From NCBI RefSeq assembly GCF_000970305.1, contig NZ_CP009517.1, positions 3,224,001 through 3,288,000 of the forward strand: DNA of 64,000 nt, written 5' to 3'. Below the pieces are notes generated by a model, which was not told the origin of the DNA, searched no databases, and saw only the letters and a list, made by a program, of their open reading frames with translations. Both the position numbers and the translations under genes were made by a program. This stretch comes from Methanosarcina barkeri 3 (GTDB taxonomy: Archaea > Halobacteriota > Methanosarcinia > Methanosarcinales > Methanosarcinaceae). Shown here piece by piece: positions 47,194 through 57,352 of the stretch (positions are counted from its first letter, which is position 1; every line of letters begins with the position of its first letter).

Positions 47194-48855
47194 ATGAGAA
47201 GCGATATTATTAAAGAAGGACCAGAACGTGCTCCTAACCGTTCACTTCTTAAAGCGACCGGAGTCACAGATTCCGAGATGAGGAAGCCATTCATCGCAGT
47301 CGTTAATTCCTGGAACGATATAATCCCTGGCCATATCCATCTAAATAAACTTGCTGAAGCTGTGAAAGCCGGAATTCGAAATGCCGGAGGAGTTCCTTTT
47401 GAGTTCCATACTATAGGGGTCTGCGATGGAATCGCAATGGGACATGAGGGTATGAAATATTCCCTTCCCAGTAGAGAAGTTATCGAGGACACGATAGAGC
47501 TTATGGTTAAAGCTCATCAGTTTGACGGAATTGTCCTTATACCCACATGTGACAAGATCGTGCCAGGACACCTTATGGCAGCAGGCAGACTTGACATTCC
47601 TGCAATTGTTGTAACCGGAGGACCTATGCTTCCCGGCTATGTTGATGACAAATATACGGACCTTATCTCGGTTTTCGAAGGAGTAGGTGCTTATAGCGCA
47701 GGCAAACTTTCAGAACTTGATCTTAAAAGGCTTGAGAATCTTTCGTGTGGAGGAGCAGGGTCCTGTGCAGGGATGTTTACCGCAAATACTATGGCCTGTA
47801 TAACTGAAGCACTTGGTCTGAGCCTTCCAGGCTGTGCAACTGCCCATGCAGTGGATGCAAAAAAAGTCCGTATTGCCAAGGAGTCAGGTGAGCGTATCGT
47901 CGAAATGGTTAAAGAGAACCTGACCCCCAGAAAGATTGTCAGTCTCAAATCTCTTGAGAATGCCATAATGGTAGACATGGCAGTTGGGGGAAGTACAAAT
48001 ACCACTCTACATCTTCCTGCCCTTGCCCATGAATTCGGGCTGAACCTCCCTCTTGAAAAATTTGATGAACTGAGCAGGACAACCCCTCATCTGATCTCAC
48101 TTCGCCCTGGAGGCCCTAATTTCATGCTACACTTTGACAGGGCAGGCGGAGTTCAGGCAGTCATGCAGAGACTTTCCTCCAAACTGCACCTGGATCAGCT
48201 TACAGTAAATGGTAAAACTATCGGAGAAAATCTGAACGAGTTAGAGATTGTTAATCCGAAACTCAATAAAGAGATAATTGCAACTCTCGAAAAACCTATC
48301 CATGCCGAAGGAGGAATTGCAGTCCTTAAAGGTACCCTTGCTCCTGCTGGTTCGGTTGTGAAGCAGGCAGCCGTTGATCCGAAAATGCGCATTTATACAG
48401 GTCCTGCCAAGGTTTATGACTGTGAAGAAGATGCTATGGAGAGTATCCTTGCAGGCAATGTAAAACCCGGAGATATTGTAGTCATCCGTTACGAAGGCCC
48501 AAAAGGAGGCCCTGGAATGAGGGAAATGCTTGCAGCCACAGCAGCAATCGGAGGTATGGGCCTGCTGGAATCCGTAGCTCTGATAACTGACGGACGCTTT
48601 TCTGGGGGCACACGCGGGCCATGTATAGGACATGTCTCTCCCGAAGCCAGTGAAGGAGGGCCAATTGCCCTGGTAAAAGATGGGGACATGATAGAGATTA
48701 ATATTCCTAAGAGAATTCTGAACCTTAAAGTCTCAGAAGAAGAGCTTAAGCAAAGAAAAGCATCATTTGTACCTCCAAAAAAGGAAGTTACAGGTTACCT
48801 TGCAAGGTACCAGCGTTCTGTTCACTCTGCAAATACAGGCGGAATAGTTGACTGA
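47194..48855 (+). CDS. ilvD: Dihydroxy-acid dehydratase
   Basis: A 553-residue Fe-S dehydratase of valine, leucine and isoleucine synthesis (EC 4.2.1.9), converting dihydroxy acids to keto acids. Cluster-ligand regions are [21 protein letters not shown] and [16 protein letters not shown]; the C-terminal [16 protein letters not shown] and VKDGDMIEI are intact. AAGGAG lies ten bases before ATG. It appears monocistronic, with no other branched-chain gene nearby. Confidence 0.95.
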   Translation: MRSDIIKEGPERAPNRSLLKATGVTDSEMRKPFIAVVNSWNDIIPGHIHLNKLAEAVKAGIRNAGGVPFEFHTIGVCDGIAMGHEGMKYSLPSREVIEDTIELMVKAHQFDGIVLIPTCDKIVPGHLMAAGRLDIPAIVVTGGPMLPGYVDDKYTDLISVFEGVGAYSAGKLSELDLKRLENLSCGGAGSCAGMFTANTMACITEALGLSLPGCATAHAVDAKKVRIAKESGERIVEMVKENLTPRKIVSLKSLENAIMVDMAVGGSTNTTLHLPALAHEFGLNLPLEKFDELSRTTPHLISLRPGGPNFMLHFDRAGGVQAVMQRLSSKLHLDQLTVNGKTIGENLNELEIVNPKLNKEIIATLEKPIHAEGGIAVLKGTLAPAGSVVKQAAVDPKMRIYTGPAKVYDCEEDAMESILAGNVKPGDIVVIRYEGPKGGPGMREMLAATAAIGGMGLLESVALITDGRFSGGTRGPCIGHVSPEASEGGPIALVKDGDMIEINIPKRILNLKVSEEELKQRKASFVPPKKEVTGYLARYQRSVHSANTGGIVD

Positions 48856-49067
48856 GCTTCCGATAGTTATTTAAAAATTTTGTCTTGGGAGGAGCTCATC
48901 CTTCCTATTTTTTAATTTTCTCCAGCCTTAACCATTTTTGAAATCATAGAAATTCTATAGAACTTGTAATAAATTCAAAAAATGTTTTAAGCAAATTAAA
49001 GATTCAAGAGTCAACTCTCTTAGCATAACTCATTGTCTTCGTTATGATTAAACTATCCTTAGCGCGA

Positions 49068-49080
49068 CCGTTGGGTCGCA
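49068..49080 (+). terminator. Short GC-rich hairpin (GCGACC...GGTCGC)
   Basis: GCGACCGTTGGGTCGC forms a six-base stem with a four-base loop downstream of ilvD. Its role as terminator is a guess because no T run follows. Confidence 0.25.
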
Positions 49081-49215
49081 ACCGTTGACCCGAAACCGTT
49101 GCGCCGGTTTATCACGCCGATAGGGTTAGGGGATAAGATTTCCAAATACAAACGCAACCGCTGATTCAGTTGATCACGCTGTTATGACTGTTTAGATTTA
49201 GCAGTTGTTTTTGCT

Positions 49216-49238
49216 CAAGCCTTTTTTGAAAAGGCTTG
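49216..49238 (-). terminator. Perfect 10-bp hairpin downstream of the regulator
   Basis: CAAGCCTTTT-TTG-AAAAGGCTTG, about 30 bases after the minus-strand stop at 49268. AAAAGGCTTG occurs again at 49256-49265, so an alternative fold is possible. Confidence 0.5.
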
Positions 49239-49267
49239 CGGGCAAGCAGTTTTTTAAAAGGCTTGAT

Positions 49268-50065
49268 TTACTCATGTGGCATTTGGGTAACCTGAGTAGA
49301 ATGCTTGAGCAGTTCATCAAAAAGTTCATTTCCAAACTTGAGAGCTGAAGGCTCGTAACTTATCAGGCTTTCCCTATCGAAATGCTTCTGGCTTTTGGGG
49401 AAGAGCGAAATCATGACGAACCTGTCAGTTACGATAAGATTCGCAATTTTGAGTTCTTCCGAGTAAAGGAAAAACTTCACGTTTTCAAAGGCCAGCATAT
49501 TCTGAAAGTCCTCAAGGTAATCCTTAGAATAGTGCTCAAAAACAGGTCCAGACATCAGAAAAGAGAGTTTGATTCCATTTCTGGTAAGTTCCTGGTATAT
49601 GGAGATAAGCGAGGGATCAAAATAGGCTATACACTCAAGAATATAATTTGACTTAGAGAGATTTTCGACTATCTCCGGATCAAGCTCGAACATCCTGTCC
49701 AGATCAGGCTGGATCAGTTTACACTTTTTGAGCTCTCCAAGACGCCTTCGGAAAAAAGGAGGAATTCCTTGAAGGTCTCTTTCAGCCCAGTAATCAAAGT
49801 TGTCCTCAAAGACGTCAATTACGCTGACAAGAGGCTGCATCTTTTCAACAAGGACTTTTCCTATAAGCGAGAGGGTGTAGTTTTTGTCTTCCTGAACTAA
49901 CAGGGATTTTTCTTTTAATTTTTTTATCTGAGGCAAAATGGCAGTGGACGTTACCTCAAGGGCTTTTTTGATTTCATCTATATTTTTCGGCCCGTCTTTC
50001 AGAAAGAGCAATAACTGCTTTCGCTTGTCGGAAAGAAAAATCAACTCTAGAAGTTCTAATTGCAA
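49268..50065 (-). CDS. Msr/MreA-type winged-helix regulator
   Basis: A 265-residue regulator of the family specific to Methanosarcinales: an N-terminal winged helix (SDKRKQLLLFLKDGPKNIDE, then EVTSTAILPQIKKLKEKSLL) and a C-terminal ligand/effector domain (DUF1724: FDYWAERDLQGIPPFFRRRL, ELKKCKLIQPDLDRMFELDP, TDRFVMISLFP). Family members control methyltransferase and acetate/methylotrophy genes; which genes this one controls is unknown. A paralogue lies at 53432-54241, so the pair flank DUF1699 and fae. Confidence 0.85.
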   Translation of the reverse strand: MQLELLELIFLSDKRKQLLLFLKDGPKNIDEIKKALEVTSTAILPQIKKLKEKSLLVQEDKNYTLSLIGKVLVEKMQPLVSVIDVFEDNFDYWAERDLQGIPPFFRRRLGELKKCKLIQPDLDRMFELDPEIVENLSKSNYILECIAYFDPSLISIYQELTRNGIKLSFLMSGPVFEHYSKDYLEDFQNMLAFENVKFFLYSEELKIANLIVTDRFVMISLFPKSQKHFDRESLISYEPSALKFGNELFDELLKHSTQVTQMPHE

Positions 50066-50651
50066 CCCTTCAGTCTCCTATCGAATTTTATGTAACTAAA
50101 GAGATTAAAGCTATCAAAGGTATATAAGTTACTATTGTTTCTGACTTTTTGTCTATAACATATACCATGATTCAAAAATATTTATCCAGATCTGGAACTA
50201 TGGATAATCATGAGTCTCTCATCACTGAAAATAGTTCTAAAACTCGCATATGTTTTAAGTATGAAGCTTGTTCTGGAATGAACTCTTAGGTAAGTTCACT
50301 AGATAAACTATTATATTGTCGAAAGGAATGAGGAGTTTTTTCCATATCGTGTCTCAATATAGTGAATTAAAAAGAGTAGTAAAAATATTCAGTTTTAAGG
50401 AAGGAATGTAATAAAACAATAGTGAGATAAACAATAACAACAGAAGAGAATTGAGAATCAAAAAACATATGGAGTCTCCCTGTCCTGGAAAGCTCACGCT
50501 ACTGCCCAGGATCAGGGAACCTACTCAGGTTCCTTAAACTTAATATTTAAGCTGGAATCTGGATAATAGAGAATATTCTCAAAGGTTTGATACTATTAAT
50601 ATGGTTTTACCTGTACCTAACAATCCGGTGGAAGTCCGGCTTGATACTTAT
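50066..50651. other. Intergenic region with a structured element
   Basis: No protein gene. The structured segment at 50478-50533 is the only notable content. Confidence 0.45.
50478..50533. ncRNA. Possible structured RNA or regulatory element
   Basis: CCCTG-T-CCTGG (50478-50488) pairs with CCAGG-AT-CAGGG (50506-50517); next to it GGAACCT-ACTC-AGGTTCC (50516-50533) is a perfect 7-bp hairpin. The two helices share two G, so they abut or exclude each other. It could be an independent RNA, a 3' element of the DUF1699 transcript or a leader of the regulator. Strand cannot be decided. Confidence 0.4.
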
Positions 50652-51059
50652 TCAGGCAGAAGCTTCCTTGGTCAGGATATAAGCAACCATTTCAGGATTA
50701 AGTTTGCTTTCCCTTGCGACCTTTTCTTCGATTCTCTCAGCAGGTGTCCCCTCAGATTTTAACTCCCTTATTTTCTCAATGACTGAGGAAGGAATACTGT
50801 AGTATTCGTTAATGTCCTTTCTGTGACCCCATACATCGCCTTCGATAAGCTGGATTCTCTGCATCTCAAGGAACATTTCTATAGATTTTGAAACCGTACG
50901 CCTGTAAGATTTAGGCAACTGAATTACCTCAATTTTCGGGCAGGTTTCAACGAGTGCAAAAATATCCTTGTTCGAAGGCCTGAAGGCCAGATGAACAACA
51001 CGTTCATTAGGATTGAGAGTGAATATTTCCTCTCTAGAACTAACTACTCTAATTTTCAT
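50652..51059 (-). CDS. DUF1699 family protein
   Basis: A 135-residue protein of the methanogen-associated DUF1699 family: KIRVVSSREEIFTLNPNERV, AFRPSNKDIFALVETCPKIE, QLPKSYRRTVSKSIEMFLEM and EGDVWGHRKDINEYY. The function is unknown; the C-terminal 40 residues look helical. GTGGGGGAATTACATAA precedes ATG. The surrounding regulators and fae belong to methyl/one-carbon metabolism, but a link is only positional. Confidence 0.8.
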   Translation of the reverse strand: MKIRVVSSREEIFTLNPNERVVHLAFRPSNKDIFALVETCPKIEVIQLPKSYRRTVSKSIEMFLEMQRIQLIEGDVWGHRKDINEYYSIPSSVIEKIRELKSEGTPAERIEEKVARESKLNPEMVAYILTKEASA

Positions 51060-51309
51060 TTATGTAATTCCCCCACTATAAAGTTCCTATTTTTTACCTC
51101 AATATAAACTACTTATACTTATTATAAATATTTGTCTGCCCGCACTTTTATTTTTTACGCAGTTACTCAGTCTTCGATATCCTTTCCGGTCCTCATAGAG
51201 GCCGATAAAAGCCTGGAAAGAATAAGACCTATAAAAATAATCATAAATCAGAAATTTTAGTCCTCGCGAGAACATTCTCAGCAAAGAAATAAAAGAAAAA
51301 AACAAAAAC

Positions 51310-51446
51310 CTGTCCTGAACGTGTCACTAAACGCGCTCCTGAACGTGTTCCGGAATATGATACTAAACGTGACCCTGAAAGTGATACGAAACGTGTCTCT
51401 GAAAGTGATACGAAACGTACCTCTGGATATGATACTGAATGTGTTC
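51310..51446 (+). repeat. 24-bp imperfect tandem repeat, possibly once coding
   Basis: Units such as GAAAGTGATACGAAACGTGT run five to six times. In one plus-strand frame they read PERVTKR, PEYDTKRDPESDTKR and so on, continuing to a stop at 51542. The frame has no start codon (a TAA lies just upstream), so it may be the remains of a repeat-protein gene. Confidence 0.6.
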
Positions 51447-52145
51447 CCGGTGCTCCAAACATAGATAAACTATACTCACAAAGTTTGAGAAATGTTCTGG
51501 AATACAGCATAGTGAGTACAACCATCCAGGACAAAAAAACTTAGAAGGAAAAAGTCACTTTACGCTGCTGTATATGACACTTGATGTTAGGTTATCTGGC
51601 AGCTTCATACTTCAGAGGAAGAGTGAGATGAATCCAGAAATTGAAAGAAAAACAGAAAATAATTTAGGTAGAAAAATAATTTATAAGATGTTCAACTGCT
51701 CTAGAAAGGAAAAAAATAAGGACTGAGGTCACCTAATGCTGGAAAAAGTAAGGTATCAGCCTGCTGCTTGTATCTTTTTCCGGTTAACTATTAACACAAA
51801 CTTTACAGTAAACTTTGAATTTCTGACCTTTTTTAACTAAAAATAATTCGGAGATTCAACACTCAGTCAGATGGATAAGTTAGCACTTTAGAGTCCTAGG
51901 ATAAGAGTAAGAGGATAAGAGTAAGTTTTCTGATTTTGTTTTCTAAAAAGATCAGGTTTCTATTGACTATAAGCTTTTTCAGCTCCTGATAGACACATAT
52001 AGAGAATTGAAGCTGGAAGTACAGCATTGGAGCCTGTCGTTGAAGTATGATAGTATAACGTATTATATATTTCAGGCATATTTACCCTAAAAAGACCAGT
52101 TGATCAAAGATATTAAATCCGCGAATACTGAATCCGTATAGAGTC

Positions 52146-52268
52146 CTAGTACTGCGATTCCGAATTAAGCTTATAAAACTTGACTTTAGAACCGGTCTGT
52201 AGATCACATATTTTTCCAGGAAATAAGGAATTGATTTTGGAATCAAAGCACAGGTTATGTACTGCACG
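52146..52268 (+). repeat. Dispersed ~110-bp element, copy C
   Basis: CTAGTACTGCGATTCCGAAT, GCTTATAAAACTTGACTTTA, ATATTTTTCCAGGAAATAAG and ATTGATTTTGGAATCAAAGC match copy A (9991-10110) in order and spacing. TTATAAAA is a TATA-like core. A small frame begins 27 bases after it. Confidence 0.7.
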
Positions 52269-52294
52269 AGAAATCCGAAGGACCGGAAAAGTGT

Positions 52295-52456
52295 ATGCAG
52301 GCATCTCTATTCGAAATACGCCAGGATATTCAAAAAGACTATAAAGAAGATTATAGGCAGAGTCTTATAGACTGGATAAGAAGCTCTGAGATTCCGCCTG
52401 TCAGCAGTTCAAAAGGTAGGTTTAAACCTGAAATAGGCAGGTTAAACCTGAAATAA
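52295..52456 (+). CDS. Possible 53-residue protein after element copy C
   Basis: MQASLFEIRQDIQKDYKEDY, then RQSLIDWIRSSEIPPVSSSK and a duplicated KPEIGRLNLK-like end. The first 40 residues look like a real amphipathic helical protein. It has no strong ribosome-binding site and no known family; it may be the truncated start of a longer lost gene. Confidence 0.35.
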   Translation: MQASLFEIRQDIQKDYKEDYRQSLIDWIRSSEIPPVSSSKGRFKPEIGRLNLK

Positions 52457-52487
52457 ATTGTTTTTTGAATTAATTGTGCCAAAATAT

Positions 52488-52994
52488 TCAGGCAAACGGG
52501 TGTTTTGCTGAATCTTTTTTAGTAAGCGCTTCTTCGACAGTTGGCTTGCCTTCAATAGCTCTTGCTATTGCAAGCTTCGTCGCTTCATAATTAAATTCGT
52601 AAACTTTGTCCTTATCTTTAGCATCCCATTCAATAAATACTGAAACGATAATAAAAGTGTCATCAGCCTGTTCTTCAGGGAGCACACCATCAGCCACGGA
52701 ATCCATAACTGCCTTTGCAACTGCAGCCTGAGCCGGCCCGAACATAAGGGCAGCTTGAGATACGTTTTTTATAGTTACCTTATTTACAAGTAGAGTCACA
52801 GGTTTGGGTTGGAGATTTGGTTCCAGGACTGCAAGAAGTGGTGTATGACCCTGCCTGGGCATTGCAAGTGAATTCATAAATGCTACTTCAACTGGCCCTC
52901 CTCTTGGCCCGATAACCAGGTCTATGTGTGCAATTTCCGGACCAGAACCTATGAGAGCTTCTCCTACCATACTTTTAAGAATATTTTTGACCAA
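52488..52994 (-). CDS. fae: Formaldehyde-activating enzyme
   Basis: A 168-residue Fae, which condenses formaldehyde with a tetrahydropterin to the methylene form. VGEALIGSGPEIAHIDLVIG near the start (with the conserved His), MNSLAMPRQGHTPLLAVLEP and AALMFGPAQAAVAKAVMDSV are family motifs. In methanogens it may detoxify formaldehyde or use it for biosynthesis. TTG 52994 is chosen because GAGGTG lies six bases upstream; the next ATG (after LKS) has none. Confidence 0.92.
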   Translation of the reverse strand: MVKNILKSMVGEALIGSGPEIAHIDLVIGPRGGPVEVAFMNSLAMPRQGHTPLLAVLEPNLQPKPVTLLVNKVTIKNVSQAALMFGPAQAAVAKAVMDSVADGVLPEEQADDTFIIVSVFIEWDAKDKDKVYEFNYEATKLAIARAIEGKPTVEEALTKKDSAKHPFA

Positions 52995-53431
52995 GTTTAA
53001 CACCTCAATATGTTTCACAAATAAAGGCTTAATATCCAAAATCGCCAGAAAGAAGAGAATTAATTTTCATATTATCAATGAATAAGATAGCGAATCGGTT
53101 ATTAAGCAGAATTACTCCTATCAGAGAGGATGATTAACTCTTTTAATACTTGCACACATACATAAATAATTTGCCAATTTTGATTTTAACAAATTAAGGA
53201 AAAACGGAGCTTGAGGTCAAGGAACAAAAGAGAATAAGTAAATTATATAGAAAAACGTAACTGGATATGTTTACTATTGAAAAATCTCTATTTTAAGCTA
53301 TTATGACGTTTTAGAGCGATCAAGCAATACATATTCCACTATTACATACTCATTATTACATAGTTATTATCACATACTTACTATTACATACTCACCATTT
53401 CTGCATTTTTATCTCCAGATAAAGAAAAATA
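52995..53431. other. Intergenic region with loose ATTACATA repeats
   Basis: No gene seen. Around 53336-53400 the sequence repeats ATTACATACTCA-like units downstream of the second Msr-type regulator. Confidence 0.45.
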
Positions 53432-54241
53432 TCAATGAATTATCAAACTTGTTTTGCCTGAAACTGACACTGATTCCTTTTGCATGTACAAGAATAGGTC
53501 GGCTCCCCATTTGAGAGCTTGAGGGTCGGAACTGACCAGGCTTTCATGATCAAAAAACTTTACTTGAGGGAGAATGGTAAGCAGAAAAAACCTATCTGTT
53601 ACTGTGAAGCTTGCAAGTTTCTGATTTTTCGGCAAAAGAGACAGGTTGACACATTCAAACTGAACCAGAGTTTGAAACTCTTCACTGTAATCGGCTTTAA
53701 ACCTCTTTAGCACGGGTTCGGTCAGTATTAAAGAAATTTGGACCCCTTTTTTTGCGATTTCCAGGTAGAGAGAAATAAATGAGGGATGAAAATAAGAACT
53801 GAAGCCTAAAACCTGCCTTGAAAGAAGAAGATTTTCCACAAACTCGGAGTCAAGTTCGAACATGTGATTCAGATCTGGACGGATAAGTTTGCAGCTTTTT
53901 AACTCCCAGATTCGGCTTCGTAAAACCTGGGGGATTCCTTCTAAACTCCGTAGTGACCAGTAATCAAAATTGTCTTCGAACACTTTCATGGTATCCAGGA
54001 AAGGAGACATCCTATCCACAATCGCTTTCCCTATAATGGAGAGCTCATAAGTGTGATCCTTCTGTATGACCAGTTCTCTCTCTTTAAGTTTTTTAAGCTG
54101 GGGAAGGATAGAGACGGAATCTACTGACAGGCGTTCCTGAATTTCATCTATGGATTTGGGTCCATCTTTGAGGTAAATCAGAAGGTTTCTGCGTCTCTCA
54201 GACCGAAAGACCAGTTTCATTAAACCGATTTTTGTGCCCAT
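53432..54241 (-). CDS. Msr/MreA-type winged-helix regulator, paralogue 2
   Basis: A 269-residue paralogue of the regulator at 49268: winged helix SERRRNLLIYLKDGPKSIDE, SVDSVSILPQLKKLKERELV; then FDYWSLRSLEGIPQVLRSRI, ELKSCKLIRPDLNHMFELDS and TDRFFLLTILP. The same domain order and near-identical length point to duplication. ATG 54241 is chosen over one five codons upstream because GGTGATTCGG lies just before it. Targets are unknown. Confidence 0.85.
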   Translation of the reverse strand: MGTKIGLMKLVFRSERRRNLLIYLKDGPKSIDEIQERLSVDSVSILPQLKKLKERELVIQKDHTYELSIIGKAIVDRMSPFLDTMKVFEDNFDYWSLRSLEGIPQVLRSRIWELKSCKLIRPDLNHMFELDSEFVENLLLSRQVLGFSSYFHPSFISLYLEIAKKGVQISLILTEPVLKRFKADYSEEFQTLVQFECVNLSLLPKNQKLASFTVTDRFFLLTILPQVKFFDHESLVSSDPQALKWGADLFLYMQKESVSVSGKTSLIIH

Positions 54242-54510
54242 CCGAATCACCATCAAAAAAGCTTATTATGAGAAGATGGTGTGGCAGTTATAAATATGTT
54301 TTCATTAAATTTATACAGTTATAGATAGATATGACAAGTAAAAATGAACTTTACAGGAATTTAGGGTTGAAACCGTCTTAAAATGAGTAAATGACAGTAT
54401 AATTTTTGATAATGAGTTTACCTTTGGATAGGCTTCGAACAGTTTTTTGAAGAATTGACGATTAATTAGCAAGAAATGTTATCAAGTTTGCTAATGGGTT
54501 TTTAGAGCAA

Positions 54511-54798
54511 TTACATTCTAATGCTCCTGAGTAAAGCAAGCTTTTTCTTCCAGTGATCAAGCCCTCGCTTTGCAGCATACCACTCAAGATATTCCTCAGC
54601 GAGAAGTTCACCAGCTTCAAATTTTTTTATGAGTTCGGTAGAGATCAGGTCATACCGATCTTCAAACTCATCGCAGATCATGGCGTAGCGATCAATCTTG
54701 TATTTTGCAAGATGTTTCTCATGTTCCAGAGCCGAGCGAATTATCTCGCTTGCTTCCTGAAGCGAGTAATCGGTATCAATCTGCAAGGTTAGTTCCAT
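54511..54798 (-). CDS. Antitoxin-like protein (TumA-type), orphan
   Basis: A 95-residue helical protein whose C-terminus EEYLEWYAAKRGLDHWKKKL matches the gene at 60191-60412 (DDFFDWYAAKRGLDTWNKKL), which sits in front of a TumE-like toxin frame. No toxin frame follows this copy within 250 bases. It is therefore either a solitary antitoxin or a remnant kept after toxin loss. Assignment to TumA is inferred from the paired locus. Confidence 0.6.
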   Translation of the reverse strand: MELTLQIDTDYSLQEASEIIRSALEHEKHLAKYKIDRYAMICDEFEDRYDLISTELIKKFEAGELLAEEYLEWYAAKRGLDHWKKKLALLRSIRM

Positions 54799-55674
54799 AT
54801 TTATCCCATAGAAAAAATTATTGATGGTAATAAAAAATGATCCTATATTTCTTTTTCTATTTTGTTAGTCAGATTCTTCCATCCTGGCCCGGAAAGTTCA
54901 TTTAACTTATTATTTCGTGCTCAGAGCTTTATTTGCACCCCTATGTTTTCACAATTGATAACCTTTTATCTCTTTTGAGCAGAAAATGCCACTAAAAACT
55001 TCAGTCTAGTTCCATTTTAAATTGAGTTCGTTTTAAAGTAAAAATTTAAAGTGAAAAAATAGCAGTGTGCTGATTTTTCTGTAAATTTTCTTCGTAGTTT
55101 ATAAGGTTTGATGGTAAAACTTATGGGTATTCTAAAAGTTACAGACTTCTGGAAAATTACAAAATACATTTGGTATACAGAATTAACACAACTTTGCCAA
55201 AAGTAGAATACTAAATGTTGTTTTTGTTTTATCATCTGGTTATTATAAAGGAAATTTCACTTTTTAGATGGAATTTTCCACAAATGCCTATGTGTTTGTT
55301 TTCTCGATCATTCCATATTGTATAGGTATTTACTTGTTTCCTTCGATTAATCCGCATCAAATGTCGTATAAGAAACACATAAGCATATTTCTTAATGTCT
55401 TTTGATAGCGAAAAAATGCCGTAGTTTTGATTTTCATAAAATCCGCTCATACGGGCCAAGAATCCGTTTTGACTGCAAAATTCCTCAAAAAGACAGTACC
55501 ACATTCAATTCTTGATCAACAGGTTAGGTCTCTTTTGCGTTTACCTTTAAAAAGTAATATTACCATCAAGAGCATTGGCAATGCGGCATGATAACTGATG
55601 AAAGATGCCGTGATCAGGGACAGAGTAAGAGTGGGCTGCAAATGTTTAACTCGAATTTTCTCCAATATATTCTG
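54799..55674. other. Intergenic region with a doubtful ORF
   Basis: AT-rich. A 90-residue minus-strand frame lies at 55232-55504. Base composition changes to GC-richer at about 55.6 kb where the ABC exporter begins. Confidence 0.4.
55232..55504 (-). CDS. Doubtful 90-residue protein
   Basis: LFEEFCSQNGFLARMSGFYE, NQNYGIFSLSKDIKKYAYVF and LIRHLMRINRRKQVNTY look protein-like and basic, but the frame has no ribosome-binding site and no known family. It could be a fragment of a mobile-element protein. Confidence 0.25.
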   Translation of the reverse strand: MWYCLFEEFCSQNGFLARMSGFYENQNYGIFSLSKDIKKYAYVFLIRHLMRINRRKQVNTYTIWNDRENKHIGICGKFHLKSEISFIITR

Positions 55675-57348
55675 TCATATGGCGTCTTTAATTATTTCCT
55701 TCCAGGTGATGTTGAAGCTTTTGCGCCATAAAACCATGATGATAACCAGCGACAGGACAATATTCAGAATTACCCCGAAAGGGACATAGGTAAGCAGCAG
55801 GTGAACAAGGGCGCATAACCCGCATACAAGCATTGAAGTCAGCATAATCCCCATCCGGTTCATACCCTGCGTGACTTGAAAATCCCGGTAGAAGGGGAGT
55901 TCCTTGCGGTTCAATTTAAAAATAAAGAGCAGAACCATAATCATATTTATAAATATCAGGATGAGATCGGGGATGATTTTTAAGCCGCATAACAGAACGA
56001 ATATTAAGGCGATCAACAGGTAAATAGGGATGACAAATTTAACTATAAAAGCCTTTAAGGCGCCTTTTAAAAGCGGAACGGGGCTTTGTATTGGCAACGC
56101 CCGGTAAATCCAGGCACCGCTGAAATTTTCGCTGGAGCTGATCATGGTGGCTGTAAAAGCCAGAAAAATAGCGGACCAATAAACAGCCAGATAAAGTTTG
56201 CTGTTGGCGAGGTCAACTAAAATGTCAGACCAAGAAACCCCATCCCCTATTATTCCGGGCAGCATTAAAAAGGGCATGACCACGGCGAAAGCCAGCTGTG
56301 GATATAGCTGCAGCTTGAGTTTTCTTTCATTGGACAGCATATTCTGGGTGAATTGATAAAAAGCCTTTTCCGTCCGGCTGAAGCAAAGCAGGTTGGCAGC
56401 TGCCCGCTGTATTTTTTCTCTGACGGCTGCACCTTTGTTAGTGCGTATACTGCTGCTGTTCAATTTTTGCAGTTTGCCTTCAAAATAGGGAAGAACCAGG
56501 GTCATGTATAAGACCGTAGCTACGGTCGGGACGATGAGGGCGAGCAGGCTTAAAGCAGTGAAGTACTGGCTGGAGTTGTGCTCGATAAACAGGCTGAAAG
56601 GGGCGGCGAACCAGGTGGTGGGGATGAGGAAATGCCACCAGGCGGGATGGAAGGTGACGGTAAGGCGCGTCAGGTTGAACATCCGCCCCATGAACTGGTA
56701 GCCGACCAGCATAAAGACCGAAAGCAGTACTTGAATATAATTGATCATGTCCTTCAGTTTCTCGCCGTCAAAGAAGGATAAAACAGCCATGTACAAAACC
56801 GAAGTGAAAAAGACTACCAGGCAGCAGATCAACACCAGTTCGAACATGAAGATTAGAGCGAAGGCCGCCCCGTATTTAAACAGCCCGACCAGCAGAGCCA
56901 ACCCTGAAATGCTCATGGTAATGGTGAAGAGGTAGATTACAATATGCAGTAATTTGGCTGTATTGACGGTTCTGGCGTCAACCGGGCGGGGCAGCAGGAT
57001 GTTTTTATCCTTTACGTCCAGGAGAACGGTGGAAAAGTCTGAAATCATGGTGGCCATCACCATAAATATAATGAGCCCGAAAGCCAGGTTCATTTTATAA
57101 AAGAGCGGAAAAGGAACCAGCATCAGCAGGCCAATAAAAACTCCCAGGATTCCGTATGTAATTAGCGATGATTTAAAGAAGTTGCCGCTTCGGGTCTTTT
57201 TTTGATTTGTCAGAATGGTGGGCACCCGGCGCTCGTCCATGGTGAGCTGCACCTGCAGAATCCGACGCATGGTGGGATAATCAACCCCCATTTTATTAAA
57301 GAGGAAACAGAATCTGTCCAGCAATTTTAATACGGTGAAATCTTTCAT
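55675..57348 (-). CDS. ABC exporter permease (ABC-2-like), laterally acquired
   Basis: A 557-residue integral membrane protein with about 12-13 hydrophobic segments, starting MKDFTVLKLLDRFCFLFNKM. It pairs with the ATPase encoded just upstream (stop at 57353, four bases before this ATG). The pattern is that of large export permeases in Firmicutes of unknown cargo. The gene is visibly GC-richer than its neighbours (for example GGCGGGATGGAAGGTGACGG near 56640) and probably arrived by transfer. ATG 57348 follows GAGG at good spacing. Confidence 0.8.
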   Translation of the reverse strand: MKDFTVLKLLDRFCFLFNKMGVDYPTMRRILQVQLTMDERRVPTILTNQKKTRSGNFFKSSLITYGILGVFIGLLMLVPFPLFYKMNLAFGLIIFMVMATMISDFSTVLLDVKDKNILLPRPVDARTVNTAKLLHIVIYLFTITMSISGLALLVGLFKYGAAFALIFMFELVLICCLVVFFTSVLYMAVLSFFDGEKLKDMINYIQVLLSVFMLVGYQFMGRMFNLTRLTVTFHPAWWHFLIPTTWFAAPFSLFIEHNSSQYFTALSLLALIVPTVATVLYMTLVLPYFEGKLQKLNSSSIRTNKGAAVREKIQRAAANLLCFSRTEKAFYQFTQNMLSNERKLKLQLYPQLAFAVVMPFLMLPGIIGDGVSWSDILVDLANSKLYLAVYWSAIFLAFTATMISSSENFSGAWIYRALPIQSPVPLLKGALKAFIVKFVIPIYLLIALIFVLLCGLKIIPDLILIFINMIMVLLFIFKLNRKELPFYRDFQVTQGMNRMGIMLTSMLVCGLCALVHLLLTYVPFGVILNIVLSLVIIMVLWRKSFNITWKEIIKDAI

Positions 57349-57352
57349 GATA

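Larger units (their letters stand above)
48856..49267. other. Intergenic region between ilvD and a convergent regulator
   Basis: No gene seen. A GC-richer patch (49060-49120, GCGACCGTTGGGTCGCAACC) can fold (GCGACC/GGTCGC), and a 10-bp hairpin lies at 49216. Confidence 0.45.
51060..52487. other. Long intergenic region with repeats
   Basis: No well-supported gene apart from a possible 53-residue frame at 52295. A 24-bp repeat (51310-51446) and dispersed element copy C (52146-52268) lie here. Confidence 0.45.

Noticed and set aside
48241-48633. 130-residue minus-strand frame inside ilvD
   Set aside because: Shadow of the strongly conserved ilvD coding sequence.
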